A DNA stretch of 64,000 nt from Cellvibrio sp. KY-GH-1 (GCF_008806975.1 NZ_CP031728.1:5187501-5251500), one strand, 5' to 3'. Counted from the stretch's first letter, positions 17,641-27,066 are shown. Program-made: numbers and translations. The notes: generated from the sequence alone by a model not told the origin.

Positions 17641-18759
17641 ATGCACAACGTCGTAATTGCAGTCTTGTTCTCTGTTGCGTCCTCAGGCGTTGCTTTAGCT
17701 CAAGAAAATGTCGATTCCGCTCCCGCTTTTGCTTGGGGCGGGGCGCTCACATTGGAATCTGTTACCAATTTGGATGGCGGTGTAAAAGAGGGAACTCGCG
17801 AGCTGGCCAATCTGGATATTACCCTTGCCATAGATACGGAAGCTGCCAATTGGTGGGGGGGTGGTGAATGGTTTATCTATGTGTTGGGTGATACCGGCAA
17901 AGACCCGGCGGAATACACTGGCGACGTGCAGGGTGTTTCCAATATCGCGACCGATGAGTCGCTCAAAGTTTACGAATTTTGGTACCAACACTATTTTGCC
18001 GATGACAGCATCAAAGTGTTGTTTGGTCTGCATGATTACAACTCTACTTTTTATTCACTGGAATATGCTGGTTTATACAGCCACCCGTCGTTTGGTATAG
18101 GGCCAGACACGTCTCAAGTTGGGCCGTCTATTTTTTCTACTACCGCGACGGCGCTGCACATTACCTATCAAGGTGAAAACCAATATTTATTAGCTGCCAT
18201 CTATGACGGTGTACCGGGTGATCCGGATAATCCGCGCGGCACGCATATTCAATTTAATGACGGCGATGGTTTATTCAGTGCAGTGGAGTGGGGCTGGGCC
18301 AACGAAAGTCAGGACAAAATTGCGATAGGCGCCTGGCAACACACTGCTAAAGTTGAAAATCCGGTGGATGGTGAAATGAATAATGACAACACCGGGGTTT
18401 ACATTATTGCCGAGAAAAATATTAACGATGTGGCGGGTGTGTTTTTGCAATTAGGGCGCGCCGACGACCTATACAATCAACTTGAATATTACGTCGGCAC
18501 TGGCATTACTTTTAATGGCTTTTGGATTGAGGATGACAATTTTGGTTTGGCGGTAGCCCACGCACGCAATGGCGATCCCTACCTTGCTACACACTCCGAT
18601 ATCGATCGCGCCGAAACCGCTTGGGAGTTAAGTTATTTTGCGCCTGTTGTCGATCATTTAAGTGCGCAGGCCAGTCTGTATTACATCCAGAATCCGTCGA
18701 TGGATAAAACATTGGATGATGCAATAGCACTGGGTGCACGTGTGTATATTGAATTTTAG
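17641..18759 (+). CDS. OprB-type carbohydrate-selective porin
   Basis: A 372-residue outer-membrane barrel with a signal peptide of about 20 residues (…SSGVALA). Conserved landmarks are an N-terminal WGGALTLESVTNLDGG, a repeated aromatic belt, FWYQHYFADDSIKVLFGLHDYNSTFYSLEYAGLYSHPSFGIG, and C-terminal LSYFAPVVDHLSAQASLYYIQNP ending in IEF. This matches OprB porins that pass glucose and other sugars. AGAGGGA precedes the ATG by about nine bases. No sugar uptake operon is adjacent. Confidence 0.85.
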   Translation: MHNVVIAVLFSVASSGVALAQENVDSAPAFAWGGALTLESVTNLDGGVKEGTRELANLDITLAIDTEAANWWGGGEWFIYVLGDTGKDPAEYTGDVQGVSNIATDESLKVYEFWYQHYFADDSIKVLFGLHDYNSTFYSLEYAGLYSHPSFGIGPDTSQVGPSIFSTTATALHITYQGENQYLLAAIYDGVPGDPDNPRGTHIQFNDGDGLFSAVEWGWANESQDKIAIGAWQHTAKVENPVDGEMNNDNTGVYIIAEKNINDVAGVFLQLGRADDLYNQLEYYVGTGITFNGFWIEDDNFGLAVAHARNGDPYLATHSDIDRAETAWELSYFAPVVDHLSAQASLYYIQNPSMDKTLDDAIALGARVYIEF

Positions 18760-18808
18760 GTGATGGTTTTTTTAAACACTAATTAATTGATAAATAGACG
18801 AGGACGCA

Positions 18809-20407
18809 ATGAGTATCAAGCGATCAATTATCTGGGTGATTGTTGGTTTCGTTGCCTTGATTGGAATTAATACGTTTGTCGGCTTAAACGTCAGCCAAAA
18901 ACTGGGCGGGTTGTTGAATTACATTTCTGGTCCAGCCTGGAATGCTGCTGATGGAGCAATGGAAGGCCAAATTGGGTTGGAGGCACAGATCATTGTTTTG
19001 CAAAAATTGTATTATCGCGAAAAAACTTTTACGGAGATCAAACCTCAATTTGATGACGCACTCGCGATGGAGGAAGATGCCCTGGGGCGTATGAAAGAGT
19101 CCGGTTTAATGGGTAACGCAACGGTAACCAAGCTGAATCAACTGTTAGCTGAATTTCACCGAACCCGTGACGCCTTGCTCGGTAAGTTGCAAGCAGGCGG
19201 CGAAGCCGCTGCGGAATATGAACAATTGAACAACTTGATGGATCAGTTGTTGTCATTTATTGGTGAGATGGAGGAAGAGGCGGATGGTAAAGTGGAAAGC
19301 GAAACCGGTAATGTTGCCGCGTTGCAGTCTGCGGCAAAAATAAAATTGCTCAGTGCGTTTTCGGTAAGCATTATCTTATCTGTCATTATTTTTCTGTTTG
19401 CCAATAAAGTAATTATGCAGCCCATTTCGCGTGTGACTGAAAACCTGAGTGAGTTGGCCTCGGGGACGGGTGATTTAACAGCGCGATTGAGCGGTGAAAA
19501 TCAGCATACCGAAGTGGGGCGCCTGTCATTCGCGTTTAATCGGTTTGTCGAGAAATTACAAAATTTGATTGGTCAAGCGCAGCAAAGTAACCAATCGCTG
19601 ACCGATGCCAGCGTGCAAATTACCACCTCTATCGATCAAGCGGCTAAAGGTATTGATGTGCAGTTTGCAGAAATATCCCATGTTGCCAGTGCTGTGGATC
19701 AAATCTCTTCCATGTTGAATAAAGTTGTAGATGCAGCAGTGCAAGCTAGCGATGCTTCTGTGCAGGCAACGACCACAACCGGAGCGGGTAATGATGTGGT
19801 TGCGTCTGCCCAGCAGGGGGTGGATGAGGTAGTTAAAGAAGTGGATAAGGCTTCGCATGTTATTTCCGAATTGGTAGCGGACAGCCGCAATATAGGTTCA
19901 ATGCTGGAAGTGATTCGCAGCATCGCCGAGCAAACTAATCTACTAGCGCTTAATGCGGCAATAGAAGCGGCGCGCGCTGGCGAAAGCGGTCGCGGTTTTG
20001 CGGTGGTGGCCGATGAGGTAAGGAGTTTGGCATCGCGTACTCAGGAGTCAACCAAGGCAATTGAAGTTATTATTGCTAATCTAACTTCTGGTTCCAGCAA
20101 GGCGGTCGATGTAATGGGCGATGCGCAGCAAAAAGCGTTAGTTATCAAGGAGCGAATTTCAGATACTTCTCACGCTTTTTCTAATATTGTGGTAGCGGTA
20201 GATCAAATCCAAAAAATGAACACCGAAATTGCGCGCGCTACTGAGGAAGAAAAAACATCTATGCAACAAATTACTGGCAGCATGAATACAATTCTGCAGC
20301 AAGCGCGACGCAATCACGATGCCGGTGAACAGGTAAGCCGCTCGCGCGAACATTTGGAAAAAGAGTCGCGCAGACTTGATGGTTTGCTTCGTGGGTTCCG
20401 TACCTGA
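18809..20407 (+). CDS. Methyl-accepting chemotaxis protein
   Basis: A 532-residue chemoreceptor. TM1 is about 8-29, followed by a periplasmic helical sensor of about 150 residues with no PAS or Cache signature (probably a four-helix bundle). TM2 is about 180-200 (KLLSAFSVSIILSVIIFLFANKVIM), HAMP about 201-255, then the cytoplasmic coiled coil. The hairpin tip reads AIEAARAGESGRGFAVVADEVRSLA, the diagnostic MCP sequence that contacts CheA/CheW. The ligand is unknown. AGGA occurs eight bases before the ATG. It lies 49 bp after the porin gene, so a shared transcript is possible, and it ends at a terminator. Confidence 0.95.
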   Translation: MSIKRSIIWVIVGFVALIGINTFVGLNVSQKLGGLLNYISGPAWNAADGAMEGQIGLEAQIIVLQKLYYREKTFTEIKPQFDDALAMEEDALGRMKESGLMGNATVTKLNQLLAEFHRTRDALLGKLQAGGEAAAEYEQLNNLMDQLLSFIGEMEEEADGKVESETGNVAALQSAAKIKLLSAFSVSIILSVIIFLFANKVIMQPISRVTENLSELASGTGDLTARLSGENQHTEVGRLSFAFNRFVEKLQNLIGQAQQSNQSLTDASVQITTSIDQAAKGIDVQFAEISHVASAVDQISSMLNKVVDAAVQASDASVQATTTTGAGNDVVASAQQGVDEVVKEVDKASHVISELVADSRNIGSMLEVIRSIAEQTNLLALNAAIEAARAGESGRGFAVVADEVRSLASRTQESTKAIEVIIANLTSGSSKAVDVMGDAQQKALVIKERISDTSHAFSNIVVAVDQIQKMNTEIARATEEEKTSMQQITGSMNTILQQARRNHDAGEQVSRSREHLEKESRRLDGLLRGFRT

Positions 20408-20429
20408 TTTTTTCTGAATTCTATTGGCG

Positions 20430-20464
20430 CGCCGCGCTCAACTTACCCCCGCGCGGCGTTTTAT
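20430..20464 (+). terminator. Rho-independent terminator
   Basis: An 8-bp GC-only stem CGCCGCGC / GCGCGGCG with a 13-base loop, then TTTTATATTTTT. It ends the chemoreceptor transcript. Confidence 0.8.
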
Positions 20465-20493
20465 ATTTTTAGATAGTTAATCCCAGTTTGAAC

Positions 20494-21369
20494 CTACACT
20501 GCTATTCCCACTTCCAGCTCTGCAATTAAGCCATCCGTTACATTTCCGCTAATGGTCGCTAATTGATATTCCACTCCATCGCTAAATACATTGTCAGCGG
20601 CGAAGCTGGTAACCGAGGTGTTCTGGCCTTTGGTGTAGAGCGACGTTTCATACACGGCTTTGGTAGTGGCTGCGGGAAATGCCATTTGCGATATCGCGGT
20701 GGAACGTGCGCTGCTACCGTAATTGGTTAAAAAAATCTGGAAGTGAATATGGGTGATACGCCCTGCGTACCAGCCGGGGTAAATGGTGGTGAAGAGAGCG
20801 ACACCGTTTGTGTCGGTATATTGCACCCCCCGACAATAAGTTTTACCCGCCTGGCCGGCGTTATTGTTTTGTGAATAACCGGAATACAAACCATCTTTGT
20901 CGCAATGCCATATGTACACATAACCCGAAACCGGCTTACAACTGTCATTGACATTGACCAATTTTATTTTTACTTGCAGCGCCACACCCGTTTTGTCTTC
21001 AGCGATATTTTCGCGCAGTACGGCGGAATTATCGAGCAGGGTCGAAAGCGGAAAGGGACCAATGGTTTCGGTGGGGATTAACGTGCATACACCAGAAGAA
21101 CTGGTGGCAGTTGTACTGGATACGGCGGTAGTACTGCTAGTAACTGTTGTGGAACTGGTTGCCGCTGTTGCACTGCTCGTGCCGGTGGAGTTGCCACCAG
21201 ATGACCCGCCGCCGCAACCAATCAGACTTCCGGCACCTATTACGCTCAGTGCGCCTAATGCGCCTAGTGTTTGTCGACGTTTAAGATCTATGTTGGGTGT
21301 GACTCTGGTTCCCGCAGTGGTTGTGGTTGCAGGTGATGCGGATTTTAATTCAGTTGTTGAAGGTGGCAT
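20494..21369 (-). CDS. Intradiol ring-cleavage dioxygenase-like Tat lipoprotein
   Basis: A 291-residue protein of the protocatechuate/catechol 1,2-dioxygenase superfamily. The N-terminus carries LKRRQTLGALGALSVIGAG, a twin-arginine signal, followed by a lipobox LIGC, so it should be exported folded and lipid-anchored. A Ser/Thr-rich linker (about 60-105) precedes the catalytic domain. Candidate non-haem Fe(III) ligands are the tyrosines in YIWHCDKDGLYSGY and in PGWYAGR, and the histidines in RITHIHFQIF. The start is at 21369, where GGAGAGA sits seven bases upstream. Secreted homologues occur in saprophytes and may act on aromatic or lignin-derived compounds; the substrate here is unknown. Confidence 0.82.
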   Translation of the reverse strand: MPPSTTELKSASPATTTTAGTRVTPNIDLKRRQTLGALGALSVIGAGSLIGCGGGSSGGNSTGTSSATAATSSTTVTSSTTAVSSTTATSSSGVCTLIPTETIGPFPLSTLLDNSAVLRENIAEDKTGVALQVKIKLVNVNDSCKPVSGYVYIWHCDKDGLYSGYSQNNNAGQAGKTYCRGVQYTDTNGVALFTTIYPGWYAGRITHIHFQIFLTNYGSSARSTAISQMAFPAATTKAVYETSLYTKGQNTSVTSFAADNVFSDGVEYQLATISGNVTDGLIAELEVGIAV

Positions 21370-21593
21370 GGGTTTCTCTCCGTAATGGTTATCGGTATCA
21401 GCACCTGCGTATAACGGTGTTGATATAGGTCTGACCCAAGTATGGAAAAAGAATGCGCAAGCAATTGTGAAAGGATTGGTGAGCAACTATGGAAAAACTG
21501 TGAAAGCCTTGAGTGACTTCGAAAAAGACAGTTTTTTGAACAAAAAGCGGTATGAGCAAGGCCATCCATGGCTGGCCATTTGTCCGTGGTAGG

Positions 21594-22256
21594 TCAAGAT
21601 GTTTGCAGGCGATAACCGACACCGTACACCGAATGAATAATGTCTTCATTGCAAATCGGCTGCAGTTTTTTACGCAATTTGGTGATGTGCGAATCCATGG
21701 TTCGGTCGCTCACTACCCGATGATCTGTGTAAGCGTTTTTTAATAAAGTATCACGCGAAATGACACGCTGTTTATTGAGCAATAACGTTTCCAAAATACG
21801 AAATTCAATACTGGTTAATTCAATACATTGATCACCTACACAGGCGTACTGACGCTCTTTATCCAGGCGCAAGCCCTCGTCTTCGCTGGTTTCGGTTTTG
21901 CTAGTGCGGCGTAATACGGCTTTAACGCGCGCGATTACTTCGCGTGGGCTAAACGGTTTGCAAATATAATCATCCGCACCCAGTTCAAGGCCGAGCAAGC
22001 GATCAATTTCTTCCACCTTGGCGGTAGTCATAATTATGGGTACCTGCGAAACTTTGCGCACTTCCTGGCAAATGCTCAAGCCATCGCGTTTTGGAAGCAT
22101 TAAATCCAATAACACCAAATCCCATTTTTCAGTGAGGATTCTTTGCAGTGCCAGTTCGCCGTCGCTCACCAGTGTTGCTGAAAAATTTTCACTGGTCAGG
22201 TAGTCCTGCAAAATTTCGCCCAGATCAATTTCATCTTCCACAATTAAAATATTCAT
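21594..22256 (-). CDS. OmpR-family response regulator, BaeR-like
   Basis: A 220-residue response regulator with an N-terminal receiver (Asp8/Asp10 acidic pocket, phospho-acceptor Asp51 in LLDLMLP, Lys100 in ICKPFS) and a C-terminal winged helix (about 130-220). The stretch EEIDRLLGLELGADDYICK is very like E. coli BaeR, which controls envelope-stress and efflux genes. Its ATG overlaps the kinase stop (ATGA-type, 4 bp), so the pair is translationally coupled. The target genes are not known from the sequence. Confidence 0.9.
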   Translation of the reverse strand: MNILIVEDEIDLGEILQDYLTSENFSATLVSDGELALQRILTEKWDLVLLDLMLPKRDGLSICQEVRKVSQVPIIMTTAKVEEIDRLLGLELGADDYICKPFSPREVIARVKAVLRRTSKTETSEDEGLRLDKERQYACVGDQCIELTSIEFRILETLLLNKQRVISRDTLLKNAYTDHRVVSDRTMDSHITKLRKKLQPICNEDIIHSVYGVGYRLQTS

Positions 22257-23848
22257 GCTGATACCTGTAATGGCAATGTCACTGTCACTTTTAAACCACC
22301 GAGTTCGCTGCTGCTGATGCTAATTTTGCCTGCATGAGCTTCTACGATATTGCGGCAAATACTCAGACCTAAACCGGCGCCGCCAGTTTCACGGCTGCGC
22401 GAGGATTCGGCGCGATAGAGCCGCTCGAATAATTTTTCATGCAATTCCGGATCTACCCCGGGTGTTGAATCTTCAATGGTAAATACGGCGGAATGCATTT
22501 CTTTGTAGAGCGATACCTTGATGTTGCCCGGGGACTCTGTGTAGTTAATGCTGTTGTTAAATAAATTCAACAATAATTGTTGCAAACGCTCCGCATCGGC
22601 AAAAATCAGCAGCGGTTCTTTGCAGACATGCTGTGTAAGTGTCAAGCCAGCCTGGGTAAGCTTATCCTGCATGGAATTGCTTGTTTCTTCGAGTATTTCG
22701 CTAAAATCGCACTCTTGCTTGCGATAGCTCATAGCACCTATGTCGGTGAGCGACAGTTGGTACAAATCATTGATCAGACTGGCAAGGCGTGCCGCGTGCT
22801 TTTGCAAGCGGGTGATGGCTTTTGCATCAAACTTGCGGACACCATCTTCCAGCGCTTCCAAATCGGCCTTTAATACGGCGAGCGGTGTCCGCAACTCGTG
22901 CGAAATGTCCGCTACCCAACGTTTGCGCGCTTGCTCGGTTTGTTCCAGAGTGTGGGCGAGGTGGTTGAGATGTTCTGCCAACGTTGAAATTTCATCCTGA
23001 CCTTTTGCGGCGAGGCGCTGTTGATAATCGCCACTACTCAGACGTTGCACATGAGTGGCCAAGCGTTTTACTCGTTGGGTGAGCAGGTATGACAAGGGAA
23101 TTGCGCAGCCTAGTGCAATGATCAGTGCAACCATCGCTGTAATTAAAAAATGTGTCTGTTGGCGTTTGGCAAATTCGTTGTCGCGTAAGTCGCGCAGCGC
23201 CGGGTTCATGGGAACTCCCAAATAGCCAACACATTGCTCTTTGCCATCTATGTTGATAATTAAATCACTATACAAATAGGTTTCGTTGCGCCATTTTTTT
23301 CCTGCGATAACTTTTTCCTTTTCATTGAGCAGGATAAAACGTTTATAGGGCTGATGCCGTAGGAAGTCTTCGGGATCTTTGGGGTCTCGGTCGCGATCAC
23401 CTTCGCGCTTGCCTTTGGTGTCGCGGTGGAAAAAAAAGCGATTGGGTTCACCATCGTCCGGGGGGCTGTTATTTAATTCAGGCGGTAAGGGGAAGGGAAT
23501 GGGACGCTCACCGCGCTCGCGCAAATTGGCGCTGTATTGCCACACAAACAACTCCCAGTAGTTGCGATTTTTTTTAAACGCATCCCAGTTGCCCGCCATG
23601 CGATATTGACGTTCCAGTGCATTAATTAAATTGGCGTTGCGCGAGGTTTCTTTTTGCTCGATGTAGCGATTAAAGCCCAGCTCAAAACTCAGGCGGGAAT
23701 ACAAAAATAATCCGCCGGTTAGCAGCACGGCAAACAGGGCAAACACTAAAAATACTTGTACGCGTAGATTAAATTTCACAGGGGCAAACAACCTTCTTAT
23801 CGGCGGGAAATGACTAGTCCTGTGAACAGAATATGCAAAATCGTCCAT
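22253..23848 (-). CDS. Sensor histidine kinase, BaeS-like, with charged sensor insert
   Basis: A 531-residue membrane kinase. TM1 is about 31-53, a periplasmic region about 54-232, TM2 about 233-256, HAMP about 257-309, and HisKA with His317 in ADISHELRTPL. The catalytic domain has the N box (LLNLFNNSINYTE) and G boxes (GGAGLGLSIC). BaeS is about 467 residues; the extra length lies in the sensor, which contains a strongly charged Pro/Asp/Arg-rich stretch (about 125-165). It is the first gene of the pair with the response regulator. It is divergent from grxD, 165 bp apart. Confidence 0.9.
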   Translation of the reverse strand: MDDFAYSVHRTSHFPPIRRLFAPVKFNLRVQVFLVFALFAVLLTGGLFLYSRLSFELGFNRYIEQKETSRNANLINALERQYRMAGNWDAFKKNRNYWELFVWQYSANLRERGERPIPFPLPPELNNSPPDDGEPNRFFFHRDTKGKREGDRDRDPKDPEDFLRHQPYKRFILLNEKEKVIAGKKWRNETYLYSDLIINIDGKEQCVGYLGVPMNPALRDLRDNEFAKRQQTHFLITAMVALIIALGCAIPLSYLLTQRVKRLATHVQRLSSGDYQQRLAAKGQDEISTLAEHLNHLAHTLEQTEQARKRWVADISHELRTPLAVLKADLEALEDGVRKFDAKAITRLQKHAARLASLINDLYQLSLTDIGAMSYRKQECDFSEILEETSNSMQDKLTQAGLTLTQHVCKEPLLIFADAERLQQLLLNLFNNSINYTESPGNIKVSLYKEMHSAVFTIEDSTPGVDPELHEKLFERLYRAESSRSRETGGAGLGLSICRNIVEAHAGKISISSSELGGLKVTVTLPLQVSA

Positions 23849-24013
23849 TTGGCAAACCCGGAGAGATTGGCCGCACCCCGGAGACTGGGGTAAAATGGCA
23901 ATACTTGAGCAAATTACTGGGTTATAACCTCGTTTATCGCTTGTTAACCCGTCTGGCCTGATCTCAGGCTGCTCCAGCGAATTCAGTCCCCCGCAAATTA
24001 TCGAGGTAGATAA

Positions 24014-24331
24014 ATGGACACGTTAGAAACGATCAAGCAACAAATCAGTGAAAACGCGGTAATCCTTTATATGAAAGGTTCACCCAGCGCTCCGCAATGT
24101 GGGTTCTCTATGCGCGCCTCCCAGGCCCTGATGGCTTGTGGCCAGCGTTTTGCGTATGTGGATATTTTAACCAACCCGGATATTCGTACCGAGCTGCCAA
24201 AGTTTGCCAACTGGCCGACCTTCCCTCAGTTGTGGGTAAAAGGCGAGCTGATCGGCGGTTGCGACATAGTGACTGAAATGCACGAAAAGGGTGAGCTCAA
24301 GCCCCTGATTGACGCCGCTGTTGCCGGTTAA
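24014..24331 (+). CDS. grxD: Monothiol glutaredoxin (Grx4 type)
   Basis: A 105-residue monothiol glutaredoxin that carries and delivers Fe-S clusters, working with BolA-type proteins in the cytoplasm. The active site CGFS is at residues 29-32, after MKGSPSAPQ. The glutathione-binding features WPTFPQLWVKGELIGGCDI follow. The length is that of E. coli GrxD (115) or slightly shorter. GAGGTAGATAA precedes the ATG. It is monocistronic, with a hairpin just downstream. Confidence 0.97.
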   Translation: MDTLETIKQQISENAVILYMKGSPSAPQCGFSMRASQALMACGQRFAYVDILTNPDIRTELPKFANWPTFPQLWVKGELIGGCDIVTEMHEKGELKPLIDAAVAG

Positions 24332-24338
24332 TCCTGGT

Positions 24339-24372
24339 GCGACTTCCAACCTATGAGGGCTGGAAGTCGCTT
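24339..24372 (+). terminator. Hairpin after grxD
   Basis: A perfect 10-bp stem GCGACTTCCA / TGGAAGTCGC with a 12-base loop. Only a weak T tract follows, so termination may be partial. Confidence 0.55.
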
Positions 24373-24418
24373 CTGCGATATTACTCTCTCACTGTTCTCC
24401 TTCTATTCTTAGTTCTCG

Positions 24419-24724
24419 TTAACCATTGGTTACTACCAAAAATACCAGTATGGCGGCGCCAACCAGGCTGATTGCACAGAGAGTGAGGCCCATTAGCCGC
24501 TGACGCGCGCGTTTGGCTTCATTGTTTTGGTCTTGCAATTCATGGGCGCGCCAGGCAATCGCTTTGGATTTCACCAGTTTAGCTCTAATCTTTTGCAGAG
24601 CTGCTATGTCCTGTTCCAGCCCGTCACGCGGGGTGTCTGTCTGTTCTTGCTCAAGTTGTTTGAGCTTTTTATCCAGTTGCGCGAGCTTGCTATCCAGCGC
24701 GGCGGATACTTGATGAATTTGCAT
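24419..24724 (-). CDS. Small coiled-coil protein with C-terminal membrane anchor, unknown
   Basis: About 101 residues. Residues 1-75 are a heptad-rich helix (LDSKLAQLDKKLKQLEQEQ…, ALQKIRAKLVKSK…), and the last 24 residues are a single hydrophobic segment (LTLCAISLVGAAILVFLVV). This predicts a tail-anchored cytoplasmic coiled coil. I do not recognise a family. The ATG at 24724 is used; the TTG two codons upstream is less likely. Confidence 0.6.
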   Translation of the reverse strand: MQIHQVSAALDSKLAQLDKKLKQLEQEQTDTPRDGLEQDIAALQKIRAKLVKSKAIAWRAHELQDQNNEAKRARQRLMGLTLCAISLVGAAILVFLVVTNG

Positions 24725-24922
24725 AATCAATGCTCTGGAGATGACTGCACCAACCTTAGCAGAAGCGAGTTTTTTTGTCTGGCTTCATAATCAACATATC
24801 GTTTTAGGGTGAAAACCTAATAAAATACTTTAAGTTTTAACAGCTTGTGCTATAAACCTGCCAGCTTTCACAGCTAGCTTGTTCCTCACGAGTTGGCTTG
24901 TTACCAGAGGAGAAGGGCACCC

Positions 24923-25879
24923 ATGTTGAGAATGTTTAAAGTACAAGGCAATGCGCTGCGGGAAGATAAGCAGCCAGACGAAAACACCCGCCTTGCGCTG
25001 AATAACGCTCTCTGGATTGATGCCCGCGAACCCTCTGATGAAGAGCGTGAGGAGTTAAATACCTTCCTGCGTGCCGAACTCCCGGAATCTGAAGACGTTG
25101 AGGAAATCGAATTCTCGGCGCGTTACTTTCAGGACAGTGTCGGTATACACGTTCACTCCCTGTTTCTTGCCCCCGGCGATTCTGGTCGTCACAGCACCGC
25201 AACTGTTGCGTTTATTCTGCAAGACAAACGTTTAATTACCGTGCGTGACGGCGACCTAGCTGATTTTCGCCTGTTACGGATGCGCGTGCGCGCGGGACAG
25301 GTGAATGTTACCTCACCGCAGGATTTGCTGGTGACCATGTTTGAGCAAAAGGTGGAGAACCTCGCCGACGTATTGGAAGACATCCATCGCAAGCTCGAAG
25401 AAGTCAGCCACATGGTGCTGGAGGATGAAGAGGCAGAGCTGGAAGATGCAATTGACCAGTTGGCCAAACTGGAGGATAGCAACGGAAAAATTCGGCTCTG
25501 CTTGATGGATACCCAGCGCTCAATTTCCTTTTTGCAGCGTCATCTGCGTGAATCTTTTGAGCTGCAGGAAACCGCGCGGGAGATCAAGCGCGACGTAGAC
25601 ACCCTGATGTCGCATACCGCATTCCTGTTCGACAAAATCAACTTCCTGATGGATTCCACCCAAGGCTTTATCAATATCGAACAAAACCAGATTATCAAGA
25701 TCTTCTCCATTGCCGCCATGGTATTCCTGCCACCAACTGTAGTAGCCAGTGCCTACGGGATGAATTTTGAATACATCCCCCATTCAGACTGGAAATACGG
25801 GTTCGTAGTTGCCGTATTGCTAATGCTGCTATCTGCCGTTTTGCCCTACTGGTATTTCAAGCGGAAAGATTGGTTGTAA
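24923..25879 (+). CDS. corA: CorA-type magnesium/divalent cation channel
   Basis: A 318-residue inner-membrane channel, pentameric in known structures. A large cytoplasmic domain with a long stalk helix precedes two C-terminal membrane helices. The selectivity signature YGMNF follows TM1 (…VVASAYGMNFEYIP), and the protein ends with FKRKDWL, the typical basic tail. The ATG at 24923 has AGGAGAAGGG upstream; the frame continues ten codons further to a TTG with no such site. It is followed by a bidirectional terminator. Confidence 0.95.
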   Translation: MLRMFKVQGNALREDKQPDENTRLALNNALWIDAREPSDEEREELNTFLRAELPESEDVEEIEFSARYFQDSVGIHVHSLFLAPGDSGRHSTATVAFILQDKRLITVRDGDLADFRLLRMRVRAGQVNVTSPQDLLVTMFEQKVENLADVLEDIHRKLEEVSHMVLEDEEAELEDAIDQLAKLEDSNGKIRLCLMDTQRSISFLQRHLRESFELQETAREIKRDVDTLMSHTAFLFDKINFLMDSTQGFINIEQNQIIKIFSIAAMVFLPPTVVASAYGMNFEYIPHSDWKYGFVVAVLLMLLSAVLPYWYFKRKDWL

Positions 25880-25904
25880 CCTTCGTCTGCCGTGCAGCTA
25901 AAGT

Positions 25905-25938
25905 AAAAACGCCACTCGGGCAACCTGGTGGCGTTTTT
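25905..25938. terminator. Bidirectional rho-independent terminator
   Basis: An 11-bp stem AAAAACGCCAC / GTGGCGTTTTT between the convergent corA and 25967-26302 genes. Confidence 0.9.
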
Positions 25939-25966
25939 GATGGAGGCATTCGGGCATGCAGGGGAA

Positions 25967-26302
25967 TCAGGGGGTGTAGTTCACTGCTATATGAAAGCCC
26001 AGTTCAAACGCATCAGCGCGCAGGGTTTTGCCGCCGCCATTGAGGGTGATTTTTCGCTCCACATCTACTTCTCCCAGGCTAAAGAGCGAGCGCTCATACT
26101 GATCTACGTAGACCAGTTCCAATGACTTCTCGCTGTTTTGCTCGCCGTCGTTTGGCAATAACTCACCTTGAGGAAGTGTGAGTAGTTCGGTCTGCAAATA
26201 CTCGCTCTCTGGGGAAAGCAAATCTTCATAGGCTAAATCATCCGCCACGGCGGGCAGGCTAAAAAAGAATGTTAAAACGCTTGCGATCAGCAGGTGTTTC
26301 AT
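25967..26302 (-). CDS. Small exported protein, unknown
   Basis: A 111-residue protein with a clear signal peptide (MKHLLIASVLTFFFSLPAVA). The mature part is acidic and contains several Glu/Leu-rich stretches, then a likely beta region (RKITLNGGGKTLRADAFELGFHIAVNY). No family is recognised. It is transcribed toward corA and shares the terminator at 25905-25938. Confidence 0.65.
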   Translation of the reverse strand: MKHLLIASVLTFFFSLPAVADDLAYEDLLSPESEYLQTELLTLPQGELLPNDGEQNSEKSLELVYVDQYERSLFSLGEVDVERKITLNGGGKTLRADAFELGFHIAVNYTP

Positions 26303-26573
26303 TAATTTCTTGAACTCGTGTGGATACTGAAAGAGGGAGATTTGTTTGTTTTTTGAACGGGGCGCAGTATATAGATTGAGCAGGCTGGCGGTGATACAAA
26401 AAGAAACACTTTTTAGATTTTTTTAGTATTGAAAAGAGACAATTGATAATTTTTATAAGTTATTTTTTTGTTAATGGAGAGTTTTTGGCTTTTTGTGCGT
26501 GTTTTGTTATAAAAAGCGGCCCTTTCGGAAACAGCCAGTCGTTTTAGGTTCAAAATAAACGTGCAAAAACGGG

Positions 26574-26891
26574 CTAATCCTCAACCCATTCCCAGCGCAG
26601 CGGTTGACCGAAATCGTCGAGAATTACTTTTTTACGTGGTTTAGGCTTTTTAGGTTTCAACAGGAGGGTAGGCTTTTTACGCGCTTCAATAGCGGCAACT
26701 ACGTCTGGCAAGGGGGTGCGATCTTCATGACTGGAACCTTCAAAGAGCGCCACCAAAGGACCACTCGCATCCATACGCCCGCTCAAGCCGCGGGGTACTT
26801 CACTAACCTGGCCACCATTGTCCAGGTACTGGCGGATTTGCTCCTCCAGTTCCTGATGCAGCTGACGGCGGGTTTTTGTGGGTTTGATCAT
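26574..26891 (-). CDS. Small basic-tailed protein, unknown (possible transcription-associated)
   Basis: A 105-residue soluble protein starting at the ATG at 26891. An N-terminal helix (TRRQLHQELEEQIRQYLDNGGQVSEVPRGLSG) precedes a disordered, Lys/Pro-rich region (KPTLLLKPKKPKPRKK) and a C-terminal LDDFGQPLRWEWVED. The YLxxGGxVxEVP pattern is also found in small gammaproteobacterial regulators of the SutA kind, but the match is only partial and I would not name it. The frame continues 25 codons upstream without a ribosome site. Confidence 0.6.
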   Translation of the reverse strand: MIKPTKTRRQLHQELEEQIRQYLDNGGQVSEVPRGLSGRMDASGPLVALFEGSSHEDRTPLPDVVAAIEARKKPTLLLKPKKPKPRKKVILDDFGQPLRWEWVED

Positions 26892-27042
26892 GGTGCCCAA
26901 ATGACCTGTTAAGCCAGAAACGATGGGTAAATCGGACGCGCCACTAGCGGCGCGGCCTGCCAGCATAACAGTCGGGCGAAGGTCAGATCAAATTCCCGCC
27001 TGTGCATGTCGGCGGTTATAAGGCCGGTATAGATTAATAAAA

Positions 27043-27066
27043 TGGCGCGCCTCGCATCGCGCGCCA
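27043..27066. repeat. Inverted repeat upstream of queE
   Basis: A perfect 8-bp stem TGGCGCGC / GCGCGCCA with an 8-base spacer. There is no T run on the plus strand, so it is not a normal terminator for an upstream plus-strand gene. On the minus strand it is followed by ATTTTATTAA. Confidence 0.4.
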
